Assembly (NCBI GenBank): GCA_964442135.1
Contig: CAYTYN010000023.1
Coordinates: forward strand, 1-22,433
Direction: 5' to 3'
Source: Avanaerovorax sp964442135
GTDB lineage: Bacteria; Bacillota; Clostridia; Peptostreptococcales; Anaerovoracaceae
Length of the DNA stretch: 22,433 nucleotides
The position numbers and the translations under genes are program-made. The notes under the pieces are model-generated. The model was not told the origin of the DNA and searched no databases. It worked only from the letters and a program-made list of their open reading frames with translations. Shown one piece after another: positions 1-7,443 of this stretch. The stretch's first letter is position 1. Every line of letters starts with the position of its first letter.

Positions 1-59
1 CGGTGGTTTATTGTTTCTCGCCCTTCGTGCTCGAAACCGCCGCTAAAGCCACAAACAGG

Positions 60-84
60 AAAACCGCAGGCAGCCTGCGGTTTT
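60..84 (-). terminator. Rho-independent terminator of tRNA-Arg
   Basis: An 11-bp perfect inverted repeat (AAAACCGCAGG / CCTGCGGTTTT) with a 3-base loop lies just past the 3' end of the minus-strand tRNA. The downstream arm supplies the T run on the minus strand. Bases 1-59 hold nothing I can support. Confidence 0.8.
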
Positions 85-94
85 CAAAACGTAA

Positions 95-171
95 TGGTGC
101 GCCATGAGGGACTCGAACCCCCAACCTACTGATTCGTAGTCAGGCACTCTATCCAATTGAGCTAATGGCGC
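95..171 (-). tRNA. tRNA-Arg (ACG)
   Basis: The reverse complement folds as a complete cloverleaf. The acceptor stem is GCGCCAT/ATGGCGC, the T loop is GGTTCGAGTCC-like, and the anticodon loop CTACGAA gives anticodon ACG. The 3' CCA is encoded (95-97). It has its own promoter upstream and a terminator downstream, so it appears to be a single-gene transcription unit. Confidence 0.97.
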
Positions 172-206
172 TTGCAATCGCTTTTCCTAAAAGCGCTTAC
201 TGTATA

Positions 207-235
207 ATTATAGCCGTGGTGCCTTGCTTTGTCAA
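207..235 (-). promoter_or_regulatory. Consensus sigma-A promoter of tRNA-Arg
   Basis: On the minus strand TTGACA (230-235) and TATAAT (207-212) are separated by exactly 17 bases. Both hexamers are perfect. Transcription would start near position 200, about 30 bases before the tRNA. Confidence 0.9.
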
Positions 236-296
236 AGCATTTTTATTGATACGCCGCGGAAGTGCCATGGAAAACAGACGCCGCTGATAGTCCGTG

Positions 297-329
297 AAAT
301 CCCGCTGAGGCGATGCTTCAGCGGGATTT
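297..329 (-). terminator. Terminator after the permease operon
   Basis: A 14-base inverted repeat, near-perfect (AAATCCCGCTGAGG with CTTCAGCGGGATTT), has a 5-base loop and lies 31 bases past the permease stop codon. The T residues come from the stem end on the minus strand. The rest of 172-359 holds only the tRNA promoter; I see no gene. Confidence 0.75.
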
Positions 330-359
330 CTTTCAGTTATTGAATTATGCCGATTCAAT

Positions 360-1748
360 TTATTCCATGGCGGCACATTCTCTCTCCCGCTGCTCCCACG
401 GCTCGTACGGAGCGCGAAGCTCGGCTATGAGGTCGCCGTCCTGCTTCTTTATCCATACGACCCGTACCACAAAGTATATGGTGGAAATTACTACCGTCGC
501 TATGACGATAACCCAGCTCAGAAGCTCCAGCTCGATAAACATGGTAATAGCCAGATATATGGACACGACGAGGGCGAATATGCTCAGCACATAGACGAGG
601 GGTACATTCAGCTTGAGTCCCGAATGCTTGCAAGCGTTCGGATAGCGCTTGCGCAGATAGAACGGCACGAGGCAGGTTGGCACAGCGCAGGCGGTGTTCA
701 CGAAACTGAAGATTGTCATAAGCTCGCCGAAGCCGCTTCCGGTCGCAACGAGGAAAATCGAGAAGCCCATTACGAATATCAGAATTACCGTCGAAACTCC
801 GTACTTGTTGCGCTTCTCCACAAACGCCGGAAAGACGTGGTTGTCAGCGGATACCTGTATGAGAGCGCAGGACAGCATTATAACGGGGACGATGCTGGTC
901 ATGATACCGCATATCGGGCCGCCTACGATGAATAAGGTCAGCAGACCGGAGCCGAGGAACTGCCCGCCCACGTCGGCGAGGTTCGCGATCTCAGCGCCCG
1001 GCATACAGCCAATTGTCACGACTGCCATGAGCATATAAATAATACAGACGATGGTCGGCGCCAGTATAAGCGTCAGCGGGATGTCCCGGCGCGGGTTCTT
1101 CGTGTCGTCGGCTATCTGGGACACAGATCCTGCACCGGAGAGTGTGGACGTGAACAGGCCGACAGTTGCTGAGAAGCTTGTGAGCGTCAGTCCGCTGCCG
1201 AGAGACTCCCGCAGGGACAGCCTGCTCATATCTATATTAGGTATACCTACGAACACATACACGGCGATGGCGCAGAGCATCACTATAACCATGATGTTAT
1301 TGACAGACGCGAACGTGTGGTTGCCAAGCCACGCCAGTATGCCGAATATCACCAGCAATGCGATACCTATGGCAATCTCATGTCCGGCCAGTGATGGGAA
1401 GAGCACTACGAAGTACTCGGCGAACATAACCGCAAAAGTGCCTATGAGGGCAGGCTGCAATATGCCCTGAAGCGTCATCCACAGGCCGAAGAACGGGTGC
1501 ATCAGCTTCGTGGAGTATAGGAAGAAGCTTCCCGAGGTCGGTATAATCGACGATGCGTACACGTTCGGAAACATGTTGGCCACGATGTATATTGCCGCAA
1601 CTATAAATGCGGGCAGTACCATGGCTCCGATCGAGTTGATACCTGTGGGCAGGGCTCCGAATATGCCGGAGCCGATTATTGCGCCGATGCCGTTGGCTAT
1701 ACAGCCGAACAGACCGATTTTCCTTATGGTGTTTCCTCTATTGCTCAT
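360..1748 (-). CDS. APC-superfamily amino acid permease
   Basis: This 462-residue integral membrane protein is predicted to import an amino acid or related amine, by proton symport or antiport. The first helix carries the APC signature NGIGAIIGSGIFG (residues 19-31), the unwound substrate-binding segment of the family. About 12 hydrophobic segments follow, matching the usual APC length. The ATG is preceded by AAGGAGG at good spacing. It begins 35 bases after the ferredoxin stop, so it is the last gene of the flavoprotein-ferredoxin-permease operon and a terminator follows. The context suggests that it brings in the substrate of the flavoprotein, which is inference; substrate identity cannot be read. 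A polyamine/amino acid antiporter is the alternative. Confidence 0.88.
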   Translation of the reverse strand: MSNRGNTIRKIGLFGCIANGIGAIIGSGIFGALPTGINSIGAMVLPAFIVAAIYIVANMFPNVYASSIIPTSGSFFLYSTKLMHPFFGLWMTLQGILQPALIGTFAVMFAEYFVVLFPSLAGHEIAIGIALLVIFGILAWLGNHTFASVNNIMVIVMLCAIAVYVFVGIPNIDMSRLSLRESLGSGLTLTSFSATVGLFTSTLSGAGSVSQIADDTKNPRRDIPLTLILAPTIVCIIYMLMAVVTIGCMPGAEIANLADVGGQFLGSGLLTLFIVGGPICGIMTSIVPVIMLSCALIQVSADNHVFPAFVEKRNKYGVSTVILIFVMGFSIFLVATGSGFGELMTIFSFVNTACAVPTCLVPFYLRKRYPNACKHSGLKLNVPLVYVLSIFALVVSIYLAITMFIELELLSWVIVIATVVISTIYFVVRVVWIKKQDGDLIAELRAPYEPWEQRERECAAME

Positions 1749-1783
1749 TTTTTCAGCCTCCTTGCTGCAATACCGCGCCCAGC

Positions 1784-2065
1784 TCAGGGAGCCGGCTTGA
1801 TGGGTACGAATTTCGTTCTGTTCATCAGCGGATGCTCAAGGTGTATGGCGCCTGGTACGGGGCAGTCCATGACACAGCTTCCGCAGTAGATACATTCGCC
1901 GGGGTACATGACTATGGGATGAGCGCCCTTTTCCGTGCTGGGCACAAGGACGTCAGACTGGCAGGACACGGTGCATCTGTTGCAGCCCATGCACAGCTCT
2001 TCATTATATGTTATGGGATTCGCGCTGCACGGAATCTCCGATACAAAAATCTCTTTATTACTCAT
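1784..2065 (-). CDS. 2x[4Fe-4S] ferredoxin-type subunit (AprB/ferredoxin-like)
   Basis: This 93-residue protein has two classical cluster motifs: CxxCxxCxxxC at C25/C28/C31/C35 and CxxCxxCxxxCP at C58/C61/C64/C68. It should carry electrons to or from the flavoprotein encoded just upstream. I chose the ATG at 2063-2065, not a longer upstream start, because it overlaps the flavoprotein stop by 8 bases (ATGAGTAA) and has GGGGAGG upstream. The longer frame would add 30 residues with no ferredoxin character. The tight overlap implies translational coupling and a two-subunit complex. The arrangement resembles AprA/AprB of adenylylsulfate reductase, but the substrate is unknown. Confidence 0.9.
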   Translation of the reverse strand: MSNKEIFVSEIPCSANPITYNEELCMGCNRCTVSCQSDVLVPSTEKGAHPIVMYPGECIYCGSCVMDCPVPGAIHLEHPLMNRTKFVPIKPAP

Positions 2066-4007
2066 AATACCGCTTTGCCTCCCCGTTAATATAATCCTGA
2101 TTGTACTTCTCGTACATCTCTTCCACGTCGCCGAAAAAGTCGTGAAGTACCTCACCGCGGACAGCCTTGCCGTCGACCCTGCGTATGGTTATAAACTTGC
2201 GGTCCTCTTCGGGATCCATCTCGGGATAATCGCGGCGCCGGAAGCAGAGAGGTGCGGAGCTGGAGCGCCGCATACGGCATGCCTCCAGTATCATCTTAGC
2301 GACCTCGAGTATGTCGAGTACCTCGTGAGTTCTCATCAGATCGTGGGGGTTCTCGCAGTGCAGCTTCGGAACGAAGTCACGGCTGAACGTCTCCAGCAGA
2401 TCCAGCCCCTCCCTGAGCAACTCCTCGCACTTTATCTCGCCACAGTAGTTCTGCATACACTTGGAAATTGCGAAGTTAAGCTCTTTCCAGCCCATGCTGC
2501 CCTCGTTGGTCATCGGGGCGAGGAGACGCTTCTTTTCCTCCGCAGCCTGATCCTCCGGACATGGGTAAAGCCGGTGCTCTCCGGCATACTGCGCTGCCTT
2601 GCGCCCTGCGTAATACCCGGTTGCAGACGCGGCGCCGCCGCAGTCCATGGCGTACAGCTGGTCGCCTGCGGCGAAGATACCGTCTATATTGGTCATCAAA
2701 TTCCAGTCGGTTATGATTCCTCCCGGCGCACCGAAAAGCTGACGCTCTTGTCCGAGGAAGTTCGCGGACTGCCAACCTGTACCGTAGCTCTGTAACATAT
2801 GCTTCTCGGGGTCGAAGCCCTTCTCGGTGTAATACTGCAAAACGGGAACCTTTGTGCGGCCCTCGTTGCCCACCATCATGCCCCAGATAGCCTTACGCTC
2901 CATCTCCGGCATTCCGGAAAGATCCGCATAGAGGGGCAGCTTATAGCCGCGCTTTTCAAGCTCCTCCCATGACATGGTTTCAGGGCCGCGGTATTGGTAC
3001 TTAGGCTCGTCGATGACGCCGCCTTTGAGGAAGAACTTCTGCCCCGGCGCAGGGTGGAAGCGCTCGCGGACGGTCTTAAGCTCGTTGCCATCCCGATCGA
3101 GATAGGGTACTTCGACCCCACGTGCGTCCACCATCGTCGCACCGTACCATGTATTGTGGTTATTGCCGGTGCTGTACGGCGGGTAGCTTCTGCCTGCGGC
3201 GGAGAACTCGCCGCGGACGGACTTTTCCATCATGGTGAATTCCATTCCCGCACGATAACCCATCGCATGGCCGCTGCCTATGCTGTTCAGCGGGCGAAAC
3301 TCGCACAAACCCGGCAGATCCGGATTAAAGAGCCAGACCCGCGCCGGGCGCGACATGGCGAGCACGGTCGCCTTTGCGGAAATCTTGTAGAACTTACCGC
3401 TATGCACATCCATGCCGCAGGCACCGATGCCGATTATCTTATCACCCTCCTTTTCAGTCAAGAGGGACGTAGCCTCTGTCCTATCGAGGACGCGCACACC
3501 GAGGCGCAGACACTCCTCGTAAAGAGCCGGCTTGACGGTCGTGCCCCAGATACGCAGGGTGTAGCGGTTGGTGTAGTCATATGCATACATCAGCTTCGTC
3601 TCTTCGTCGCGGAAGTCCGCTCCCACGAACTCGTCGTCCGTGTCCCGTATCTTTCCGCCGAAGCTCTCCACATCCAGCATGCGGTCCCAACCCTCGCGGC
3701 ACGCTATATAGTGCGCGATTCCGTTGCTGTAGTGATCCTGCTCATCTATGTAAGCCTCTGTCAGCTCCTTCGGCGTCAGCTTCGAACCCGGGTTCGTACA
3801 TGCAGACTCCCAGTGGTCAAAGCCGCTACCGGCCGCGCCGGCCCTTACAGTCGTACCTTTTTCTACTAATATTACAGATTTTTCCCTGCGAGCCGCCCCA
3901 ATTGCTGCGAACGCTCCGGCAAGACCCCCGCCGAGGACGAGCACATCACACTCCAGATGTTCTTCTTTTCCGATTTCGTTTTCATATGGCCACTTATACT
4001 GACTCAT
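2058..4007 (-). CDS. FAD-dependent oxidoreductase, fumarate reductase/AprA-like flavoprotein
   Basis: This 649-residue soluble flavoprotein belongs to the FAD_binding_2 family, which includes fumarate reductase, succinate dehydrogenase and AprA. The N-terminal Rossmann motif is VLVLGGGLAG (23-31 region), followed by a ribose-binding acid at E49. The second FAD contact is GIFAAGD (443-449), then MDCGGAASATGYYAG. The C-terminal 150 residues form the helical domain typical of the family. No Tat or secretion signal is visible, so it is probably cytoplasmic. I do not see the conserved fumarate reductase active-site strings, so it is not an ordinary fumarate reductase. The ATG follows GGGAGGAGGGAGG. 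Ferredoxin and amino acid permease genes follow in the same operon. Reduction or oxidation of an amino-acid-derived compound is inference. An AprA-like enzyme acting on a sulfur compound is the main alternative. Confidence 0.85.
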   Translation of the reverse strand: MSQYKWPYENEIGKEEHLECDVLVLGGGLAGAFAAIGAARREKSVILVEKGTTVRAGAAGSGFDHWESACTNPGSKLTPKELTEAYIDEQDHYSNGIAHYIACREGWDRMLDVESFGGKIRDTDDEFVGADFRDEETKLMYAYDYTNRYTLRIWGTTVKPALYEECLRLGVRVLDRTEATSLLTEKEGDKIIGIGACGMDVHSGKFYKISAKATVLAMSRPARVWLFNPDLPGLCEFRPLNSIGSGHAMGYRAGMEFTMMEKSVRGEFSAAGRSYPPYSTGNNHNTWYGATMVDARGVEVPYLDRDGNELKTVRERFHPAPGQKFFLKGGVIDEPKYQYRGPETMSWEELEKRGYKLPLYADLSGMPEMERKAIWGMMVGNEGRTKVPVLQYYTEKGFDPEKHMLQSYGTGWQSANFLGQERQLFGAPGGIITDWNLMTNIDGIFAAGDQLYAMDCGGAASATGYYAGRKAAQYAGEHRLYPCPEDQAAEEKKRLLAPMTNEGSMGWKELNFAISKCMQNYCGEIKCEELLREGLDLLETFSRDFVPKLHCENPHDLMRTHEVLDILEVAKMILEACRMRRSSSAPLCFRRRDYPEMDPEEDRKFITIRRVDGKAVRGEVLHDFFGDVEEMYEKYNQDYINGEAKRYYE

Positions 4008-4055
4008 AGCCTCCCTCCTCCCGTCTAAGGTCTGTGGTCAAAATACCGATGCTCC

Positions 4056-4084
4056 ATTATAACCCGACATCTTTCCGTGTGCAA
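4056..4084 (-). promoter_or_regulatory. Probable promoter of the flavoprotein operon
   Basis: A perfect TATAAT (minus strand, 4056-4061) lies about 50 bases before the flavoprotein start, with TTGCAC 17 bases upstream (4079-4084). The -10 is strong and the -35 is weak. Confidence 0.45.
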
Positions 4085-4132
4085 TATTCAGCAGCAAGCT
4101 TTCGGAATTTGCCTTCAAATTAAACACAACCC

Positions 4133-4182
4133 AAAAATGCAGCACGCGGAACCTGCGATTGAGATAGTGCAAGTCCCGCGTG
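4133..4182 (-). terminator. Terminator after pepX
   Basis: The arms 4143-4156 and 4169-4182 can pair over 14 positions on the minus strand, including two G-T pairs, with a 12-base loop. The outer arms are CACGCGG/CCGCGTG. A TTTTT run follows (4133-4137). It separates the pepX operon from the flavoprotein operon. Confidence 0.82.
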
Positions 4183-4238
4183 TAGGAGGATCGTCAATAT
4201 TCCATTGTATCCTTTAGTTCATGAGCCTGCTTCAGCCG

Positions 4239-6116
4239 TTACTTCACCTCTGATGAAAGAGGAATCATCGCCTTTACGGAAGCCGTATCGACGGTTATTC
4301 GGGTAACGGTGTCCGGGCGCTGAGTCTGCTGAGCGTCGATCCCGTACAGTATGAGAGCCAGCTTGTGTCCCTGCGCTAAAGTGTAGTCTGTTGGAACCAT
4401 GTCGATCTCGTAGGTGTATGTTTCTCCGGGGCGGATTTCCTCCTTGCTCCAGAGACAGGTTCTGTTCTGTGCGTTGAGCCATCCCCGGCTTATGACCTTA
4501 TATAAGGAGGGCTCTTCCTCCAAACCGAAGCGGAAGGCACCGTCGTCCCTGCCCTCTACGGCAACCTGCTCGGCGGTAATCCTCCGTTCCTCCCCGAGAT
4601 CTACCAGCATGGCGCTGAGAATTGCTGTCCTTTTGTCTATGGCCGCGTCAAAGGCGACCTTCGCCGTTCCCGCCACTCTGACAGCTTCGCCGTGTCGGAG
4701 CCGGGATTCCGTCTCAAAAGGATTCCACGTCCACATGAGGCGTCCGTTGTGACCGCCGTCCTTGCCCAGCACCAGTTCGTCAAGCCATTCCTTCTGGTTA
4801 TCCTTTTCCTTATCGTACACCGTCGCGGAAAGATCGTCTACAATGGTTTTCCTTCCTTCCGAGGCGACAGGGAATGTTACGTACCTCCAATCCGCGGGAG
4901 GCCACGTTTCAGAAGCCATCCACATGCTCTGATCTACGTTGCTCTCCACCAGAACCTTTGGCTCCTTATCTATTCCGTTGTCCTCCCCCTTAAGGTAGCG
5001 GTTCAGCCATCTTTCAACCATGGACAGGACTCCGGCTCCCTCCAGATCGTAGACGTAAACGTGCTCTCCCTGATGGAGGAGGATTTTCCTGTCTACTCCC
5101 CTCTCTTCCAAGGCTTTAAACAGGGGCAGGCACTGATTAGTCTTCACGTTCCAGTCGTTAAGACCGTGTATGATGAACACCGCCGCCTTTATATTGTCCG
5201 CCTGGTTGAGGTAATTTCTCTCGTCCCAGAATTTATTGTAGTTGGCGGAAGCTCTGTCCTCTCCCGCTTCCAGCGCCTCAAGGGCCTCGTCGTACCCGTC
5301 CTTTACCACGGCGTAATCCTCCGGATCCTTCGCCCGGCTGAAGCAGTACTTCGCCAAAATGTCCAGATCATCTCCCTGCCATTCCAGGGCAGGAACGTTG
5401 AGACCTCCGCCGCGGTAGTAATCGTACCAGTTGCATATGCCGGCTTCCGGTATTATGGCTTTAAGGCCTTCTACACCTGTAGCCGCCACTCCTATGCACA
5501 TGGTTCCCAGGTAGGATTTCGCTGACATAGCCACGTTTCCCGTACACCATTTAGCCTTTATTTCCATGGTGCCCCTTTTGTCAGTGTACGCCCGGCACCT
5601 GCCGTTAAGCCAGTCTATGACCGACTTAAACGCAGCTATTTCCTCCCGGGAGCCTGAAAGAGTATATCCGTCTGAGCCTCTGGTGCCCAAGCCTCCGCAG
5701 AAGACAGAAGCATAACCCTTCTGATTAAGATATCCGTAAAGCTCTGATATGCACTCGAACTCCACGTCCTCAGAGATCAGGTTAGTCTCCGCTTCTCCCT
5801 CCGGCGTCCTGAATTTCTTCGCCCTGTTGCGAAGCGGAGCGGAAAAATCGAATCTGATGTCCTCTTCCTTTATGTTCTGTTCAGGATATACCTTCACCTC
5901 TCCGTTTACATCGTGAGGCACGTACCAGTCCTCGTTGCAGGTCATCAGATATGGGTTCGCCACCAGGACAGCAGGCACCCTGTCACCGCTCAGGGTAGAT
6001 ACGGGGCGCTTAATGTAAGCTGCCACCAGATCCGCCAACCCGTCTCCGTCCGTATCCACCGGAGTTTCGATATATACCTTTTCAAATATACATTCCGTCT
6101 TATTTTCAATTTTCAT
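4239..6116 (-). CDS. pepX: Xaa-Pro dipeptidyl-peptidase (family S15)
   Basis: This serine exopeptidase releases Xaa-Pro dipeptides from peptide N-termini. The family hallmarks are visible: DTDGDGLADL (21-30), GGLGTRGSDG (141-150), the nucleophile region AKSYLGT with Ser201, TGVEGL then EAGICNWYDYYR, the acid in HGLNDWNV (Asp321) and the catalytic His352 in HQGEHVYV. At 625 residues it is shorter than the roughly 760-residue lactic acid bacterial enzymes, because it lacks their long N-terminal dimerisation domain. The C-terminal beta-sandwich domain is present. No signal peptide is seen, so it is cytoplasmic. It is the last gene of the operon regulator/M32-like/MFS/pepX, 26 bases after the MFS gene and followed by a strong terminator. 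The Shine-Dalgarno is weak. A role in using proline-containing peptides brought in by the MFS is inference. Confidence 0.92.
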   Translation of the reverse strand: MKIENKTECIFEKVYIETPVDTDGDGLADLVAAYIKRPVSTLSGDRVPAVLVANPYLMTCNEDWYVPHDVNGEVKVYPEQNIKEEDIRFDFSAPLRNRAKKFRTPEGEAETNLISEDVEFECISELYGYLNQKGYASVFCGGLGTRGSDGYTLSGSREEIAAFKSVIDWLNGRCRAYTDKRGTMEIKAKWCTGNVAMSAKSYLGTMCIGVAATGVEGLKAIIPEAGICNWYDYYRGGGLNVPALEWQGDDLDILAKYCFSRAKDPEDYAVVKDGYDEALEALEAGEDRASANYNKFWDERNYLNQADNIKAAVFIIHGLNDWNVKTNQCLPLFKALEERGVDRKILLHQGEHVYVYDLEGAGVLSMVERWLNRYLKGEDNGIDKEPKVLVESNVDQSMWMASETWPPADWRYVTFPVASEGRKTIVDDLSATVYDKEKDNQKEWLDELVLGKDGGHNGRLMWTWNPFETESRLRHGEAVRVAGTAKVAFDAAIDKRTAILSAMLVDLGEERRITAEQVAVEGRDDGAFRFGLEEEPSLYKVISRGWLNAQNRTCLWSKEEIRPGETYTYEIDMVPTDYTLAQGHKLALILYGIDAQQTQRPDTVTRITVDTASVKAMIPLSSEVK

Positions 6117-6142
6117 GATTATAAGATTCTTTCAATTTCTGT

Positions 6143-7414
6143 TTATTTCGCCGTCTGTCCGGCCTTCTTCTTCAGGTATGCCATCCATACGAGCACGAGA
6201 ACCGCTCCGATGATAAGCATAGCCGTGAGGAATATGAAGATCATTCTGTATCCGGCTACTCCGGGATTGTTCTCCAGCCAGTTGCCGGCCAGGAGCGAGC
6301 AGAATATTTCCGGCAGATATCCGATGGTGGAAATGACTCCGGCCGCACTTCCCGACAGCCTTTCCGGGATAGCGCCTTCATCCATCATCGCCCAGGTCAT
6401 AGCGTAGTTTACATTGTAGAAAATGTAGATTACCAGGTAGAGGATGACAAATACAGTAGTGCTGGATGCGCTGAGGGGAAGGAGCATAATGCCTATGAGT
6501 CCGGCTATCATAACCACGAAGGAGATGAAGAGCATCCTTCCGGTTCCCACCTTATCTGTTATGAATCCGCCGCCTATGTTGCCCAGAAGGGAGAACCATC
6601 TTCTTGAGGAAGCCAGGAACGCTCCGGCTATAACGGTAGCTCCGAGAAGCTCAGTCATGTATGGAGTCAGATAGTAGTACATCTGAGTGAATACGTAGTT
6701 GCAGAAGGTAACCATACCTATGATCCATACCGCAGGCATTTTGAGAAGCTCGCCGATGCCCTTGAATGTAACTCTGTCGCTCTTTTCCATTTTATCATCC
6801 TTTACGAAGATGAAGGCGAGAATTCCCATTAAGATGGTGAGTACAGAGTAGAATATGATGGCGGCCTTCATGCCGGCAACCTGGTCGTCAATAGCGCCTG
6901 CTCCGATTTTGAAAGCCAGCACAGCGCCTGAAGCCATGAGAGCAGCGCCTATTCCCCTGCCCCCTTCAAAGAATCCGAAGGCTTTTCCCTGACCGCCGTG
7001 GCCGGAAAGGATTCTCACAGCCTTAACGCAGCAGGGCCAGAACGCGAACAGAGAGCTTACGCCCCAAAACGCGTACAGGCAGATGAGCTGGGTGTAGGTG
7101 AGCGGAAGCAGGTGTACGAATCCGCCAAGGCCTGTCCCTATGAGGGATACGGTCAGTATGGTCCTGGTGGAAAATCTGTCGGCTACGATACCTCCTAAAA
7201 GGTATGAGATCATTCCGAATACGCCGAGGATGCTCCCGAATACGCCTACCTGAGAGTCTGTAAGATTGTAGACCTGAAGATAAGCGTCATAATAGTCATA
7301 CCTGAAATAGGGCAGACCGTAGATAATCGCTCCGCCCAAGGCTACGACTATTATTGCGAAAAAGTTCTTGGATAATTGCTCGTTCATTCCGAGCCTTTGC
7401 GCAATCTTGTTCAT
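6143..7414 (-). CDS. MFS transporter
   Basis: This 423-residue protein has about 12 membrane segments. The loop 2-3 signature of the major facilitator superfamily is GGIVADRFSTRTIL (74-87), matching GxxxDRxxxR. A charged central loop (KDDKMEKSD) separates the two halves. AAGGAGG precedes the ATG. It lies 29 bases after the M32-like gene and 26 bases before pepX, so all are cotranscribed. The substrate cannot be read from the sequence. The linkage to a peptidase and a peptidase homologue suggests uptake or efflux of a short peptide, amino acid or peptide-like compound, which is inference. It is not close in sequence to the divergent MFS at 9777, so the two are not a recent duplication. Confidence 0.88.
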   Translation of the reverse strand: MNKIAQRLGMNEQLSKNFFAIIVVALGGAIIYGLPYFRYDYYDAYLQVYNLTDSQVGVFGSILGVFGMISYLLGGIVADRFSTRTILTVSLIGTGLGGFVHLLPLTYTQLICLYAFWGVSSLFAFWPCCVKAVRILSGHGGQGKAFGFFEGGRGIGAALMASGAVLAFKIGAGAIDDQVAGMKAAIIFYSVLTILMGILAFIFVKDDKMEKSDRVTFKGIGELLKMPAVWIIGMVTFCNYVFTQMYYYLTPYMTELLGATVIAGAFLASSRRWFSLLGNIGGGFITDKVGTGRMLFISFVVMIAGLIGIMLLPLSASSTTVFVILYLVIYIFYNVNYAMTWAMMDEGAIPERLSGSAAGVISTIGYLPEIFCSLLAGNWLENNPGVAGYRMIFIFLTAMLIIGAVLVLVWMAYLKKKAGQTAK

Positions 7415-7443
7415 TTTTTCCTCCTTATCTAAACAAATTGTCT

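Noticed and set aside
2066..2155. 30-residue N-terminal extension of the ferredoxin
   Set aside because: It lies wholly inside the flavoprotein gene, is not ferredoxin-like, and the ATG at 2065 has GGGGAGG and the ATGAGTAA overlap.
2994..3869. A 291-codon plus-strand frame opposite the flavoprotein gene
   Set aside because: It is antisense to a gene with clear FAD motifs, has no ribosome site and reads as low-complexity Arg/Ala/Leu-rich sequence.
4692..5525. A 277-codon plus-strand frame opposite pepX
   Set aside because: It is a shadow of pepX, whose catalytic triad is intact; no start signal or domain is visible.
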